Shown: in pieces, positions 19,090-29,341 of the stretch | Layout: every line of letters begins with the position of its first letter | Position numbering within the stretch: the stretch's first letter is position 1 | NCBI GenBank assembly: GCA_036971475.1 | Contig: JBAIZL010000058.1 | Coordinates: 3,120,001-3,184,000, forward strand | Direction of reading: 5' to 3' | DNA length: 64,000 nucleotides | DNA from: Prosapia bicincta | Taxonomy: Eukaryota > Arthropoda > Insecta > Hemiptera > Cercopidae | The notes under the pieces: model-generated | Told to the model about the DNA's origin: nothing | What the model saw: the letters and a program-made list of their open reading frames with translations, nothing else | The model's database searches: none | Translations under genes and position numbers: made by a program

Positions 19090-20755
19090 GTCGCTTAAAC
19101 AATAGCTTATGACTATCCGAACTTTGAATTTAGTAAATTTGTTAAAACTTACTGAGACAGAACGTTTTCGATCGCTATGTGCCGATCTTCATCAGTGTCT
19201 TCTGCTTGGAGATGTTGGGTCAAGCGGTGACGGTTTTAAAGGTAGGTTTTCGATGGTATCGAAGAGTATGTGTAATTTGTATTGTGTTTGTTCGTTTAAT
19301 ATGTTTGTACTTTGTGTTTTTGTGTGTCTGTAAATTTTATTATGTTCTAGTGTGTTGAGATGTGATCCTTTTTTGTTGATGTGTAGGATTTCTAGGTTAT
19401 GGTAAATGTCTGTGTATTTGAGTCCTGTATCTTTTATGTGTTTGTAAAATGTTGAGTTGGTGTTCTGTTTGTGTTCCTCGATTTTGTTAAAAACTGTGAC
19501 CTGTTTGCCCAATGTAGAATTTGTTGCAGTTTGTACAGTTTAATTTGTATATGCCTGGTGCTTGTATTTTATCTTTGTTGTAATTTTTGTGTTGTATTTT
19601 GTTTTGTAAATTGCTATTAGTATTGTATGCTATTTTGTATCCTATTTTTCGAAATTTGCGGGCTATTTTGTTTGTTGTTTTGTTTATGAATGGTATTGTG
19701 ATGTATTTGTTTTCCCTGTCTGTAGTGTTTTTTTTTTTTTTTGTATTTTGTACCATAGTTTGTCTCATTGTGGTGTTGTATCTATTTGTGTATGCTAAAT
19801 ATTTAATTGTGTCTAGTTCTTTGTTTATGTTTTATGTGGTCATTGGTACTTATTCAAGTCTGTGGAGCATGGATCTAAAGGAGCGTGTTTGTGTTAGATA
19901 GGATGGTTTGAGGTGTTGTGGATGAGTGTGTCTGTATTTGTCGGTTCCTATAAATATTAAAGCTATGTTTTTGTATGTGGCTTTTTGTTATGGTGAGATC
20001 GAGGAAGTTTAGGGAACAGTAAGTTTCAGTATCTGAGGTGAACTGGAGTTTTGGGTGTATTTTATTATTGTAGGTGAGGAGTTTACGAAAAGTGTCGGCT
20101 GTTGTCTCCGTATAGTGTTATGATATCATCAACATATCTGTGCCAGTAAATGATTTTGTGTGCGTGTGTATTGTTTGTGAGTATTTTGGTGTTTTCTATG
20201 TGTTGTAGAAAAATTTCAGTTAGGACCTGCTTATAGGACTTCCCATGTGATTGACTTAGATCATCTGGTTGAGAATAGAAGTTTGAGTTGTGGGTGAAAT
20301 AGTATTGTTTGGTGAGGTTTGGAGGATGTTTAGGATTTTGGTAATGTGGGTTTTTGGTATGCTGTTCTGTATTAATTGGGTTTCTAGGATGGTGAGAGTT
20401 TCGGATACAGGTATGTTGGTGTATCCAACATGTATTTCTTATGTCGAGTGGTAATAGTGTTGAATTGTGTGGTATGTTTATGTCTTTCATTTCATTTATG
20501 AGGTTTGATCTTTTTATGTGTGTTTCTGTGTTTAAGTTAATAAATTGTCTGATTATTTTGTCCATGTGTTAAGCTAGTTTATGTATAGTGGCATTTTGGT
20601 AGGTGATGTTGGCTTGGATGGGAAATTGAGTTTGTGAATTTTAGGGAGAGCACGTAGGGTAGGTGCTTTAGGGTGGATTTGTTTTAGGTGGTATTTTTTG
20701 TTTTTGCTAATAATGTATTTGGATGTATAAATTAGTTTTTTGATGGTTCTGTGAT
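19090..20755 (-). mobile_element. PLE copy, RT plus endonuclease, frameshifted
   Basis: The longest PLE piece in the window. Minus strand from about 20750 down: the RT with D-I-R-N-T-C at the position of the usual catalytic D-V-T-N-L-Y block, then Y-W-H-R-Y-V-D-D-I at about 20130 (active-site YVDD), then N-F-L-D-L-T-I, then the endonuclease C-T-N-C, F-Y-I-G-Q-T-G and L-F-D-T-I. Frameshifts near 20080 and 19495 and several stops make it dead. The 3' end carries a well-formed hammerhead (19155-19200). Confidence 0.85.
19155..19200 (-). ncRNA. Hammerhead ribozyme, canonical core (PLE end)
   Basis: Minus strand: stem I AGACA (19200-19196) with TGTCT (19159-19155), extendable on one side; core CTGATGA plus one extra A; stem II GATCG (19187-19183) with CGATC (19174-19170); GAAA; stem III AACGTT (self-complementary, no loop); cleavage base C19160. 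Every invariant core base of the hammerhead is present. The inverted partner copy at 21046-21100 has lost C3. Confidence 0.8.
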
Positions 20756-21145
20756 ATTTCTACATTGGGAAAACAGGTTGCAGCTTTAAATAGAATACCA
20801 TCTCAGCATTTTACAATCACAAATAAGAAACAGGACACAAATACACAGACATTTACAATTAACTAGACATCTTACACTTCAACAAAAAAGGACCACATCT
20901 CAACACCTATAATAATTTGAAATTTACACACAAAAACAAAGTACAAACATTAAACAAACAAACACAATACAAATCACACATACTCTTTAATACTATCGAA
21001 ATCCTGCCTTTAAAACCGTCACCGCTTAACCCAACAACTCCAAGCAGAAGAAAATGATGAAGATCGCCACATAGCGATCGAAAATGTTCTGTCTCAGTAA
21101 GTTTTCACAAATTTACAAAATTTAATGTTCGGATAGTCATAATCT
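20756..21145 (+). mobile_element. Inverted PLE 3' fragment abutting the copy on its left
   Basis: Plus strand: Y-I-G-K-T-G-C near 20757, then the degraded rest of the endonuclease (L-F-N-T-I near 20985), then the terminal repeat with the hammerhead relic at 21046-21100, where CTGATGA has become ATGATGA. The junction near 20755 joins two copies of the same element tail-out, each 5'-truncated, so the terminal repeats form an inverted pair about 2 kb apart. Confidence 0.75.
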
Positions 21146-21900
21146 AGTGTTAAAGTGAATTAATAAAAATAATTATTTTAACAAATCAATCACCTGTAAT
21201 ATCCAGTGCCGCCTATGTAAATGAGTTATCCTAATTAATTTAGATACCGTACTGACGAAGACAATGAGAAACAAAATTACTATTTGTTTGATAAAATTTC
21301 CAAAATAAGACTCTGGTTTATGATTGGAGAATCCTAAATACAATAGCATTTCACCATTCAGGTCAGGGTGGTGTTCCAGTACCCAGCATTCTGTCAACCT
21401 TGGGGGGTGGGAGTGTTTGGTTTGTTCACCCTCCGTAGACAATATTGAATTTTTACCACTCTAAAACTTATGTTTTAAGTACGTGCAGCATAAAAACACT
21501 CATATTGAGACTAAATCTGTGTTTTTAGGTTATAATATAGTAGGATGTTTATTATTTTTTGATGAGTAAATTGGGCATTTTTAGATTTTGAATGCTCTAC
21601 AATTATGGTCTAAATTCAATGACCATGGACAACAAAAACAAATCAACCTTTGACAAATATATGGGATATTTATTGTTATGAGCAGATTTGGTTTTCTAGA
21701 ATGATCTCAGAATTTACACCGAAATAAAGACAATATTACTAAAACTGTTTGTCTGCTCCTCTTGTCATGACATCTTGGAAACGTGTTTTAAACTGACAAA
21801 CCTAATTAAACCTTGATAATCTTCAAAATTGTTAATTATTAGAGCCTATTTATGTTCACATAAATTAATCCTATAAACTTTACAGCATGTTGCTGATTAG
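21146..21900. other. No feature seen
   Basis: AT-rich spacer between the PLE block and the Tigger remnant. The 89-codon minus frame at 21173-21442 has no recognisable domain. Confidence 0.45.
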
Positions 21901-21929
21901 TGTGTTCTATGACACATTAGTATACTTGC

Positions 21930-22870
21930 ATTAGTCACTTACTGTAATTGTGCTTTATAACTTTTATTATCTCCTGACCCTCAGATTGAACCTTGCTTGT
22001 GCCGTTCGAGAGTAGAAACATGATTTTTATGTTGGTTAGTTCAATATTTTTCGGATGTGCTGGGTATTTATCAAGAAGCAGAAGAATCTATTGATTCTTT
22101 TTTTGAAAAATCGTATTGAGCTGTTTTACCCATAAAACATATTGTTGTCCAGTCATCCATGCATGATGCTGTATAGTGTCATCGCATAGAAAGGAGTGAA
22201 TGCTCTTGAAACGTGATGATGTCTACTTTGCCACAACCAAATATTTAAGTTTTTTGAACCATCTGCATTTTCACACACCAGTACCAAAAGTCTCTCTTTA
22301 CTTAGTTTTCCTTCGTGAAATTTGTCTTTATATAAACAAGCGAATTATCTGTCATAAGTTTGATAAAGAATAAACTCACCAGCATTAAAAACATTACGAG
22401 AGAAGAAATTTTTCAGCAACTGTTGTAACACGGTTTCTTTCACGAAGAATCATCTTTCATATTTACTGACTCTGCTTCTCCACTGATCTGACGATATACA
22501 AAGCTATATCTTGTTTTGAATCAGTCAATCCACCCGCTAGACCTGGTAAAATTATTAATTTGAAGCTCTTTCACGATTTCTCGTACTTTTCTGGTTAGAA
22601 ATGCCCATTCGTAGGCAGGTGTAAGCAAAGAGCTTGATGAAACCATTGTAACAAAACTTTTTCCACTTCTTCATACTTCCCAGTTTTTATTTTCTTTCTT
22701 TTCCTTCACCTTGGGCTGCTTTTTCTTCTAACTCCTTCCTCTTTTTTAAAATTGCTCCTAATGTGAAACTCGGAATGTTCAGATCGGCCGCAATTTGCTT
22801 TTGATTTCTCTGATATGAATTTACATTGTAACACTCGAAAATTTTAATTATCATCAGTTGATATAGCATT
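21930..22870 (-). pseudogene. Tigger/pogo-type transposase remnant
   Basis: Minus strand from 22870: an N-terminal helix-turn-helix (Q-K-Q-I-A-A-D-L-N-I-P, then L-G-A-I-L-K-K-R), then a CENP-B-type DNA-binding block (K-Y-E-E-V-E-K-V-L-L-Q-W-F-H-Q-A), the G-E-A-E-S link, then the DDE core with L-L-L-L-D-K-Y-P-A-H. Many stops and frameshifts interrupt it, and the D-Q-G box near the end is altered. Clear Tigger/pogo ancestry; inactive. The terminal repeats were not located. Confidence 0.8.
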
Positions 22871-23279
22871 TCTTTTTATCCCGCTCATTTTATAAAACTA
22901 GAAAACACACCGCTCTATGCTTGATAACAACTACACACTGTAATAAATGATCCCGTAGCATGTACAAAAACATACTTACTGTATGACATGCATGTTAAGA
23001 GGATGTAGGAAAAGTGGTGAAGTGTGAAAAGGAGAGAGGAAGAAATTCTACATGGTAGAATGTATACTGTAATTGTACATACACAGTAAACAAATCAAGA
23101 CATTTATGCCATGTAAACTTGGGAGCTCTATACCATTGATATAGAGAAACATCCTGCTGAATCATTTTAGACAGTTTTTATCAAAGTTTTATTCTTTTTC
23201 ATATTGGGTTGTTACATAATTAATGTATTTTTCATATCCATTGATGTGTTATACAGTAACATAACTTCTGAACATATTA
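22871..23279. other. Flank of Tigger remnant
   Basis: Probably the 5' untranslated part and end of the Tigger element. No clear terminal repeat was found. Confidence 0.35.
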
Positions 23280-23880
23280 GATTATGCCGCAGTACCAGGA
23301 AGTAGATTTAAAGAACATATTAGGGATATTAAATACCAAAGATTTAATTGGTCAAGAATTGCTACCCATATTTTAGAGATTAATCACAATCTAGATGTTA
23401 ATAATGTTAAGTTAATTAAGAATGTTAGGACCAATAAATTTTTAAATAGTTTCGAAAGCTTATATATTAGTAAACATGACCCTGATATTTTATTAAATTC
23501 TGATAGAAGTCTTTCTGATAAATTCCTCATTCAATTTTGTATTCATTTCTTAAGTAGGATTATGATTTTTACATATAATTTTGAGTTATTTTCAAAAATG
23601 TTTGATTTAGAATTCATTATATTTTAGTAAATTTATGTGGGATTTCTTGCATTCACTTGGTGCCCGTAGCTGCGTCTTGGTTAAGAGGTAGGTCTGCAGC
23701 GATCGGAATGGCGGTAAGTAGTTCTGTAGGCTATAAATAAGGTATTTTTGTAGATTTATTCAGTCTTTGTATGTTATCCCTCTGAGGATGGTTACTTGGC
23801 AACTGAAATGTACATAAGGGTAGAATAAAAGTGTTGTGGTAAGAGGTTTTTTAGTACTCATTATTAATATTCAAACACAG
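23280..23880 (+). mobile_element. PLE fragment, endonuclease end plus ribozyme (family 5)
   Basis: Plus strand, about 23293-23600: G-S-R-F-K-E-H-I-R-D, then I-A-T-H-I-L-E-I-N-H, then F-E-S-L-Y-I, the C-terminal half of a GIY-YIG endonuclease from a different PLE lineage than families 1 to 4. It is followed by the terminal repeat with a canonical hammerhead at 23778-23820. Confidence 0.75.
23778..23820 (+). ncRNA. Hammerhead ribozyme, canonical core (PLE family 5)
   Basis: Stem I CCCT (23778-23781) with AGGG (23817-23820); core CTGAGGA plus extra T; stem II GGTT (23790-23793) with AACT (23801-23804); GAAA; stem III ATGTACAT, perfectly self-complementary; cleavage base A23816. All invariant core bases are present and it sits directly downstream of an endonuclease fragment, as expected for a PLE terminal repeat. 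Confidence 0.8.
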
Positions 23881-24133
23881 GGTATTCTTAATAAATAGTA
23901 ACTGCTGAACTGCATAAAACTACCATAACACTCTTTTACTTGTAATTTATTGCTATGTGGTTATATTTCCGATAGTAGTCGAGCAAATCGTTCTATCAAA
24001 AAAGACGTATTAAGCGGGATTCAAAGATATTATCTGTAAAAATTACTGTTTCTATATGCTAAGTTTTATGGTCTGGGAAAAAATTGTAAGAAGCAGGAGA
24101 TAATTTCAACGAGAGCATATTTAGCGGATTTTA

Positions 24134-24435
24134 TTGTATATAGATATATGGTTAAACAACACTCTCTTAAACAAGAATATTCCATATTTTTTTTATGCAT
24201 TCCAACTTTTCACTGATGGTAGTATGAGGGTTATCAAAACTTTTCAAGTACCTTATAGTTTGATGACTACATCTGGATGTAGTCATTTGAATCCAGATGT
24301 AATCATAGAAACTATAAGGTACTTACAAAGTTTTAATAATCCTGATACTACCAATCAGCGAAAAACTTCAACACACTAGAGAAAAATAAAATGCAATATT
24401 CTTGTTTATGAAAGTGTTATTTAACCATATATAAC
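24134..24435. mobile_element. Foldback (MITE-like) element, about 290 bp
   Basis: Near-perfect palindrome. The left arm begins ATATGGTTAAACAACAC and the right arm ends in the complement; arms of roughly 140 bp meet at about 24290 in CATCTGGATG-type sequence. It has no coding content; the 81-codon frame is the palindrome itself. Confidence 0.8.
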
Positions 24436-24462
24436 AAGAAAAAAGAATTTTATTCAAGAATT

Positions 24463-24466
<4 letters not shown>

Positions 24467-24531
<65 letters not shown>
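24467..24531. repeat. (AT)n microsatellite
   Basis: AT run at the left edge of the ribozyme-repeat cluster. Confidence 0.95.
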
Positions 24532-24534
<3 letters not shown>

Positions 24535-24825
24535 GGTTAGTTTTGGTTGGTAAAGATTATTTAGATTTTTTGGACTAGGAGACTGACAGACTTACCTTGG
24601 TAAGAGTCCACTCTGTAGTCTTGAAATAGAAACACATAAAAGCACTTAAACAATGATATATTTCAACCACACAGTGGTCTTTGCCAATCGAAGAGAAAAC
24701 ACAAAAAGAAATATGAGAGAATGAAATAAAATAATTATAAATTGTAATCACAGATTGTGTAGAGTAGAAATCAGATGTCACAGATTAAAGATATATATAA
24801 CTATAATCACTCATATGCTCATGGA

Positions 24826-24865
<40 letters not shown>

Positions 24866-25063
24866 GGTTAGTTTTGGTTGGTAAAGATTATTTAGATTTT
24901 TTTTTTGGACTAGGAGACTGACAGACTTACCTTGGTAAGAGTCCACTCTGTAGAGAATGAAATAAAATAATTATAAATTGTAATCACAGATTGTGTAGAG
25001 TAGAAATCAGATGTCACAGATTAAAGATATATATATAACTATAATCACTCATATGCTCATGGA

Positions 25064-25126
<63 letters not shown>

Positions 25127-25188
25127 GTTAATATATTACTATTCTTGAGTAATTTTATCCACCATTAAGTGCAATAATTTTACCTTGA

Positions 25189-25229
25189 GTGATGAGGCAC
25201 CTTTCGGTCTTTGACCATTGTCGAATCAC
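25189..25229 (-). ncRNA. Hammerhead-like motif, variant core (family 3)
   Basis: Mirror copy of the motif at 25235-25275 on the opposite strand of the palindrome, with the same bases. Confidence 0.5.
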
Positions 25230-25234
25230 TCAAT

Positions 25235-25275
25235 GTGATTCGACAATGGTCAAAGACCGAAAGGTGCCTCATCAC
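25235..25275 (+). ncRNA. Hammerhead-like motif, variant core (family 3)
   Basis: Stem I GTGAT (25235-25239) with ATCAC (25271-25275); core TCGACAA plus extra T; stem II GGTC with GACC, loop AAA; GAAA; stem III AGG/CCT with TG loop; cleavage base C25270. Against CUGANGA it has U3, C4 and A8. The 3-8 position is again U-A, but U4 to C is a further departure, so activity is doubtful. Confidence 0.5.
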
Positions 25276-25386
25276 TCAAGGTAAAATTATTGCACTTAAT
25301 GGTGGATAAAATTACTCAAGAATAGTAATATATTAACTTCATAAAGTCAGTGCAACGGAAAAACAATGGATAATATTAAATATCAA

Positions 25387-25419
<33 letters not shown>

Positions 25420-25423
<4 letters not shown>

Positions 25424-25726
25424 ACTCTGTAGTCTTGAAATAGAAACACATAAAAGCACTTAAACAATGATATATTTCAACTACACAGTGGTCTTTGTCA
25501 ATCGAAGAGAAAACACAAAAAGAAATATGAGAGAATGAAATAAAATAATTCTTTATTAATCCATTATTTTATTTCATTCTCTCATATTTCTTTTTGTGTT
25601 TTCTCTTCGATTGACAAAGACCACGTTGAAATATATCATTGTTTAAGTGCTTTTATGTGTTTCTATTTCAAGACTACAGAGTGGACTCTTACCAAGGTAA
25701 GTCTGTCAGTCTCCTAGTCCAAAAAA

Positions 25727-25727
<1 letters not shown>
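25420..25727. mobile_element. Inverted pair of family 4 units
   Basis: A minus-strand family 4 unit (hammerhead about 25469-25505) is joined at about 25555 to a plus-strand one (about 25598-25635), in which the stem II loop is deleted. Head-to-head arrangement as in families 1 to 3. Confidence 0.65.
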
Positions 25728-25768
<41 letters not shown>

Positions 25769-25870
25769 GCTAATAAATCACTAATTTTGAGTAATTTTAT
25801 CCACCATTAAGTGCAATAATTTTACCTTGAGTGATGAGGCACCTTTCGGTCTTTATATATTTCGGTCTAA

Positions 25871-25902
<32 letters not shown>

Positions 25903-26006
25903 AATCTGTGCATCTGTGACATCTGATTTCTACTCTACACAATCTGTGATTACAATTTATAATTATTTTATTTCATTCTCTCATATTTCTTTTTGTGTTT
26001 TCTCTT

Positions 26007-26043
26007 CGATTGACAAAGACCACTGTGTGGTTGAAATATATCA
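26007..26043 (+). ncRNA. Hammerhead-like motif, U3-A8 core (family 4)
   Basis: Core TTGACAA (26010-26016) plus A; stem II GACCAC with GTGGTT; GAAA; stem III ATAT; cleavage base A26040; stem I CGA/TCA with one C-A mismatch, which is paired (TGA/TCA) in the copy at 59826-59862. Confidence 0.5.
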
Positions 26044-26131
26044 TTGTTTAAGTGCTTTTATGTGTTTCTATTTCAAGACTACAGAGTGGACTCTTACCAA
26101 GGTAAGTCTGTCAGTCTCCTAGTCCAAAAAA

Positions 26132-26171
<40 letters not shown>

Positions 26172-26273
26172 GCTAATAAATCACTAATTTTGAGTAATTT
26201 TATCCACCATTAAGTGCAATAATTTTACCTTGAGTGATGAGGCACCTTTCGGTCTTTATATATTTCGGTCTAA

Positions 26274-26304
<31 letters not shown>

Positions 26305-26409
26305 TAATCTGTGCATCTGTGACATCTGATTTCTACTCTACACAATCTGTGATTACAATTTATAATTATTTTATTTCATTCTCTCATATTTCTTTTTGTG
26401 TTTTCTCTT

Positions 26410-26446
26410 CGATTGACAAAGACCACTGTGTGGTTGAAATATATCA
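26410..26446 (+). ncRNA. Hammerhead-like motif, U3-A8 core (family 4)
   Basis: Same as 26007-26043, one 403-bp repeat downstream, identical in the motif. Confidence 0.5.
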
Positions 26447-26537
26447 TTGTTTAAGTGCTTTTATGTGTTTCTATTTCAAGACTACAGAGTGGACTCTTAC
26501 CAAGGTAAGTCTGTCAGTCTCCTAGTCCAAAAAATCT

Positions 26538-26540
<3 letters not shown>

Positions 26541-26611
<71 letters not shown>
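26541..26611. repeat. (AT)n-(GT)n compound microsatellite
   Basis: AT run passing into a GT run. Confidence 0.95.
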
Positions 26612-26614
<3 letters not shown>

Positions 26615-26847
26615 ACTTGTAACTTCATATCTAAACTGATACTCCTTTGTTTTAACATTCGAACTTTAAAAAATCTCAAATTCAGTAAACTTGAACTAAA
26701 TAAACAGTTGGTGTTCTCATAGTTGCTCCCTCGACAAGACTGAGATGGAATGACTTGTCAACATGTTTACACTGTCTATGAGTATCATAAAGACAGTCAA
26801 GAATAAAGCGTACGTAATTTAATTTGTCACATTAAAGATCGCAGGTT

Positions 26848-26849
<2 letters not shown>

Positions 26850-26921
<72 letters not shown>
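26850..26921. repeat. (AT)n microsatellite
   Basis: AT run, about 70 bp. Confidence 0.95.
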
Positions 26922-26923
<2 letters not shown>

Positions 26924-28350
26924 GGCATAACTGGGAGTTTAGCAAAATGCTGTCATTTTCTAGTAGCAATTAAATTGATAACCCTGTCTGTTCTCCAGGT
27001 TTTAGCTGAATTGTACTGTGTCAATATAAATCACCAGTGACATTAAAAGCAATTCATAGAAGCGCTCTAAGAAATGAGTGCAAAACGGGGAAGTATCAAG
27101 TAAGTTATTACGGTGCTTTCTGTAGTCTTTCCAATACATATAACCAGTTGTTATAATACTTACTTCAATTTATTGTTTGGAGTTAATTATTTGCTTAGAG
27201 AACTTATACAATTACGCTTATGATGTCTAAAATCCTAGATATAAAGAATAACTACAAACATGTTGATGGTTAATAGTAAGGGTACAAAAAACTCTAAATA
27301 ATGTTTATACAGTAGTGTAAAAAAATATTTTATTTTGTGTCTGAAAATGTTCACAAAATGGATTTTATAACAAAGTAATCAAACTATATAATATATACTC
27401 TTCTACAACAATAATAATTATATTCTATTAAACTAATAAATTGTAGACTGAAAATGGCATAGTAACATTTTTACAATGTAAGTAACTAAAAACTAATGAA
27501 TGTAGATTTTATAATGTAAATTACACAAGCATTGAACTAAATTTATATCATAAACAAAAATTTTGTACCACTTTATTTAGGCATAAAGAATAATTTAATA
27601 ACATTTCAAACTGATTATCTGGGTTATACTTTTACTACGCATACAATTTTAAAACAGAACAAATACTAGAATTGAAAAATAAAAATTAAAGGGTAATGTT
27701 TATTCATACAGTTTTGTGTATCACTAGCTTGAAAATCCAAAGAGAAACTTTTCTATTTTTTGCACTTTGCAAAACATGAATTCGCAATTATAGCTAAAAA
27801 TACATTCTTGTGTGATTGCTACTTTCACAGTGATAATATCTGCAACTTATACTACAAAGAAGTGTTAGTAAAAGATGGTATCGCCACTTTCAAATAGTTA
27901 GCTGTAGTTGTATTGGAAAGAGTACAAGATCAAACAAATATTAAAAGAAAAAGATGTGATGCTTTTTGTGGAAAGAATTAAAAGTCTATTACAAAACTAG
28001 TGACTATATCTACAAATAAATAATTACAGTAAAGTCTGTATCAAGGGAATTAAGACAATACTAATAAATATATTTTCTTGTCTTCTACAGTTCTTACAAG
28101 TTGTAAGATCTACAGGCTACACGTTACTAAAGAAATAACTTTGAGTATTAATTTCACTATAGAAATATAGACCTTTTGTTGATTTCTGTGAAGAATCACC
28201 ATTTTATTATAAGCAGGGTACCTTCTTATAATTATGTGTATCTAGAGGATAGAAAATTGTCACATGACATTGCAGTGAAAATTGTTGTTTTATGTATATT
28301 TTTATAACCCGTGTAATTATTCGGTCTTTACAAAACTAAACCTAAGAATT
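26922..28350. other. Non-coding, no feature seen
   Basis: AT-rich with no open frame of note, no recognised repeat and no splice-linked exon that I could see. Confidence 0.45.
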
Positions 28351-28358
28351 AGGGAAGT

Positions 28359-28811
28359 GTGTCATATTTTTCATCCTGGATACAAAATGAGCTTATAAAT
28401 CTCATGGATAAACATACTCGTAAGACTATAAATGATTCCTGCAAGAAAGGTATATACTTCATTATAAACCGAGTGTGGTGTCGCCGCCGTCGGCCCAAGA
28501 CCAAGCCGGCCCGTGTCGAGGAGCTTAAGAAGTATTCCTTCTGGGATTCCGAGGAAGCTGACGACATCTGCTCTGAGCTGATCCCGGACGACGAGCTTAC
28601 ATCTTTTAAAGAAATTACTGAGCTCGTTCTTGCTCCGGGGGTGAATATAAAGGTCCAAAATTTCGCTATCAACCACATCCAACTCTATGAAGAACATATG
28701 AGAGAGGATGTGGAAAAGGAGCTCAGGGCTAAACTCCGGTGGCGGAACAAGCAACGGGCATGGCGAAGGCGACGACGGAGAGAAGCTGAAGCAGCCTCCC
28801 TAGTGAAATAA
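28359..28811 (+). CDS. Unidentified ORF, GC-richer, poly-A tailed
   Basis: 150 codons. I do not recognise the family. From about codon 35 the sequence becomes clearly GC-richer than its surroundings. That part has a Cys-Arg-rich start (W-C-R-R-R-R-P), an acidic D-S-E-E-A-D-D-I-C stretch, a predicted helix E-E-H-M-R-E-D-V-E-K-E-L, and a strongly basic C-terminus (two runs of Arg). An AATAAA at 28893-28898 is followed by a poly-A stretch at about 28911-28922. An intronless frame plus a genomic A-tail suggests a retrocopy of an mRNA. The first 30 codons may be flanking sequence. It could also be a genuine single-exon gene. Confidence 0.5.
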   Translation: MSYFSSWIQNELINLMDKHTRKTINDSCKKGIYFIINRVWCRRRRPKTKPARVEELKKYSFWDSEEADDICSELIPDDELTSFKEITELVLAPGVNIKVQNFAINHIQLYEEHMREDVEKELRAKLRWRNKQRAWRRRRRREAEAASLVK

Positions 28812-28910
28812 TGTTTTTATGTATTTAAATTAAATTGTATTTTTTTTCTTATTCTTTTTAAATATGTATTTTTTGTATGTAAACATTTTTTGAATAAAAA
28901 ATCCCAAAAC

Positions 28911-28922
28911 AAAAAAAAAAAA
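28911..28922 (+). other. Genomic poly-A tail of the retrocopy candidate
   Basis: A run of 12 or more A residues about 13 bp downstream of AATAAA, consistent with reverse-transcribed mRNA. No clear target-site duplication was found. Confidence 0.5.
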
Positions 28923-29160
28923 TTGATAACATACCAGACACATCACACAGGGGCAAATGTCTCAAGTTATTAGATTTGTAGAAATGAAACAAACGACAGT
29001 TCCAAGTGAGAGAGTGTTACACAGATATCGTTCTAATAACAAATAAAAAGGGCGAGGGAATTGTTATAGTCATTATAGATAAATTGGAAGACAACTTTAA
29101 TTTAGCATATTATAACTGTATAAAACAACTGTGGCGTAATGTTTAACAAATGAAACGTTT
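28923..29160. other. No feature seen
   Basis: Short AT-rich spacer before the isolated ribozyme relic. Confidence 0.4.
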
Positions 29161-29190
29161 CAACTACAAATAACTCTTCTTTTATTTAAA

Positions 29191-29233
29191 ACCTTATGTA
29201 CGTTTCGATTGCATAGTAATCATCCTCAGAGGT
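29191..29233 (-). ncRNA. Hammerhead ribozyme, canonical core (family 5)
   Basis: Minus strand: stem I ACCT with AGGT; core CTGAGGA plus extra T; stem II GATT with AATC; GAAA; stem III ACGTACAT (one mismatch against the perfect ATGTACAT of the copy at 23778); cleavage base A. It is an isolated terminal repeat without coding sequence. Confidence 0.65.
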
Positions 29234-29329
29234 AATTTACAATGAAAATACATTGAAACGACATTTTTCATCAAATATATACACCGGTAAATACTTCGCC
29301 ACGCCCAACCAATCACGTTGCAGTAAATT

Positions 29330-29341
29330 CCCCCCCCCCCA
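29330..29341. repeat. Poly-C run
   Basis: Homopolymer of C in AT-rich surroundings. A likely length-variable site. Confidence 0.85.

Larger units (their letters stand above)
25122..25343. repeat. Perfect palindrome with two inverted ribozyme-like motifs
   Basis: Arms of about 110 bp starting GAAGTTAATATATTAC. The centre (about 25232) is CACTCAATGTG. It is two family 3 PLE terminal repeats joined head to head. The same palindrome, shorter, is at 45065-45240. Confidence 0.9.
24532..25420. mobile_element. Cluster of (AT)n-bounded ribozyme repeats, part 1
   Basis: A family 4 unit on the minus strand (24532-24820: a shared GACTAGGAGACTGACAG end, the hammerhead region at 24650-24690 with one core change, then the shared TCATGGAAACAA end). 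A second copy follows (24860-25065) lacking about 100 bp including the ribozyme, then the family 3 palindrome (25122-25343). Each is framed by AT dinucleotide runs. No protein-coding sequence. Confidence 0.75.
25728..26535 (+). mobile_element. Two direct 403-bp ribozyme units (retrozyme-like)
   Basis: Two nearly identical units with a period of 403 bp. Each is (AT)n, a family 3-like piece ending in TTTCGGTC, a poly-T run, then family 4 sequence with a hammerhead-like motif (26007-26043 and 26410-26446), ending at TCCTAGTCCAAAAAATCT. They are non-coding; the 68-codon frames at 25916 and 26319 are the repeat itself. One ribozyme per repeat in direct tandem is the arrangement expected if RNA is cut to unit-length circles. 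Confidence 0.7.

Noticed and set aside
25916..26525. Repeated 68-codon frames (also 24575-24781) as a small protein family
   Set aside because: They lie inside non-coding ribozyme units, overlap the motif and microsatellites, and have no start context or domain.
28371..28754. Minus-strand 127-codon frame
   Set aside because: Shadow of the plus-strand frame, which has the AATAAA and A-tail in the right orientation.
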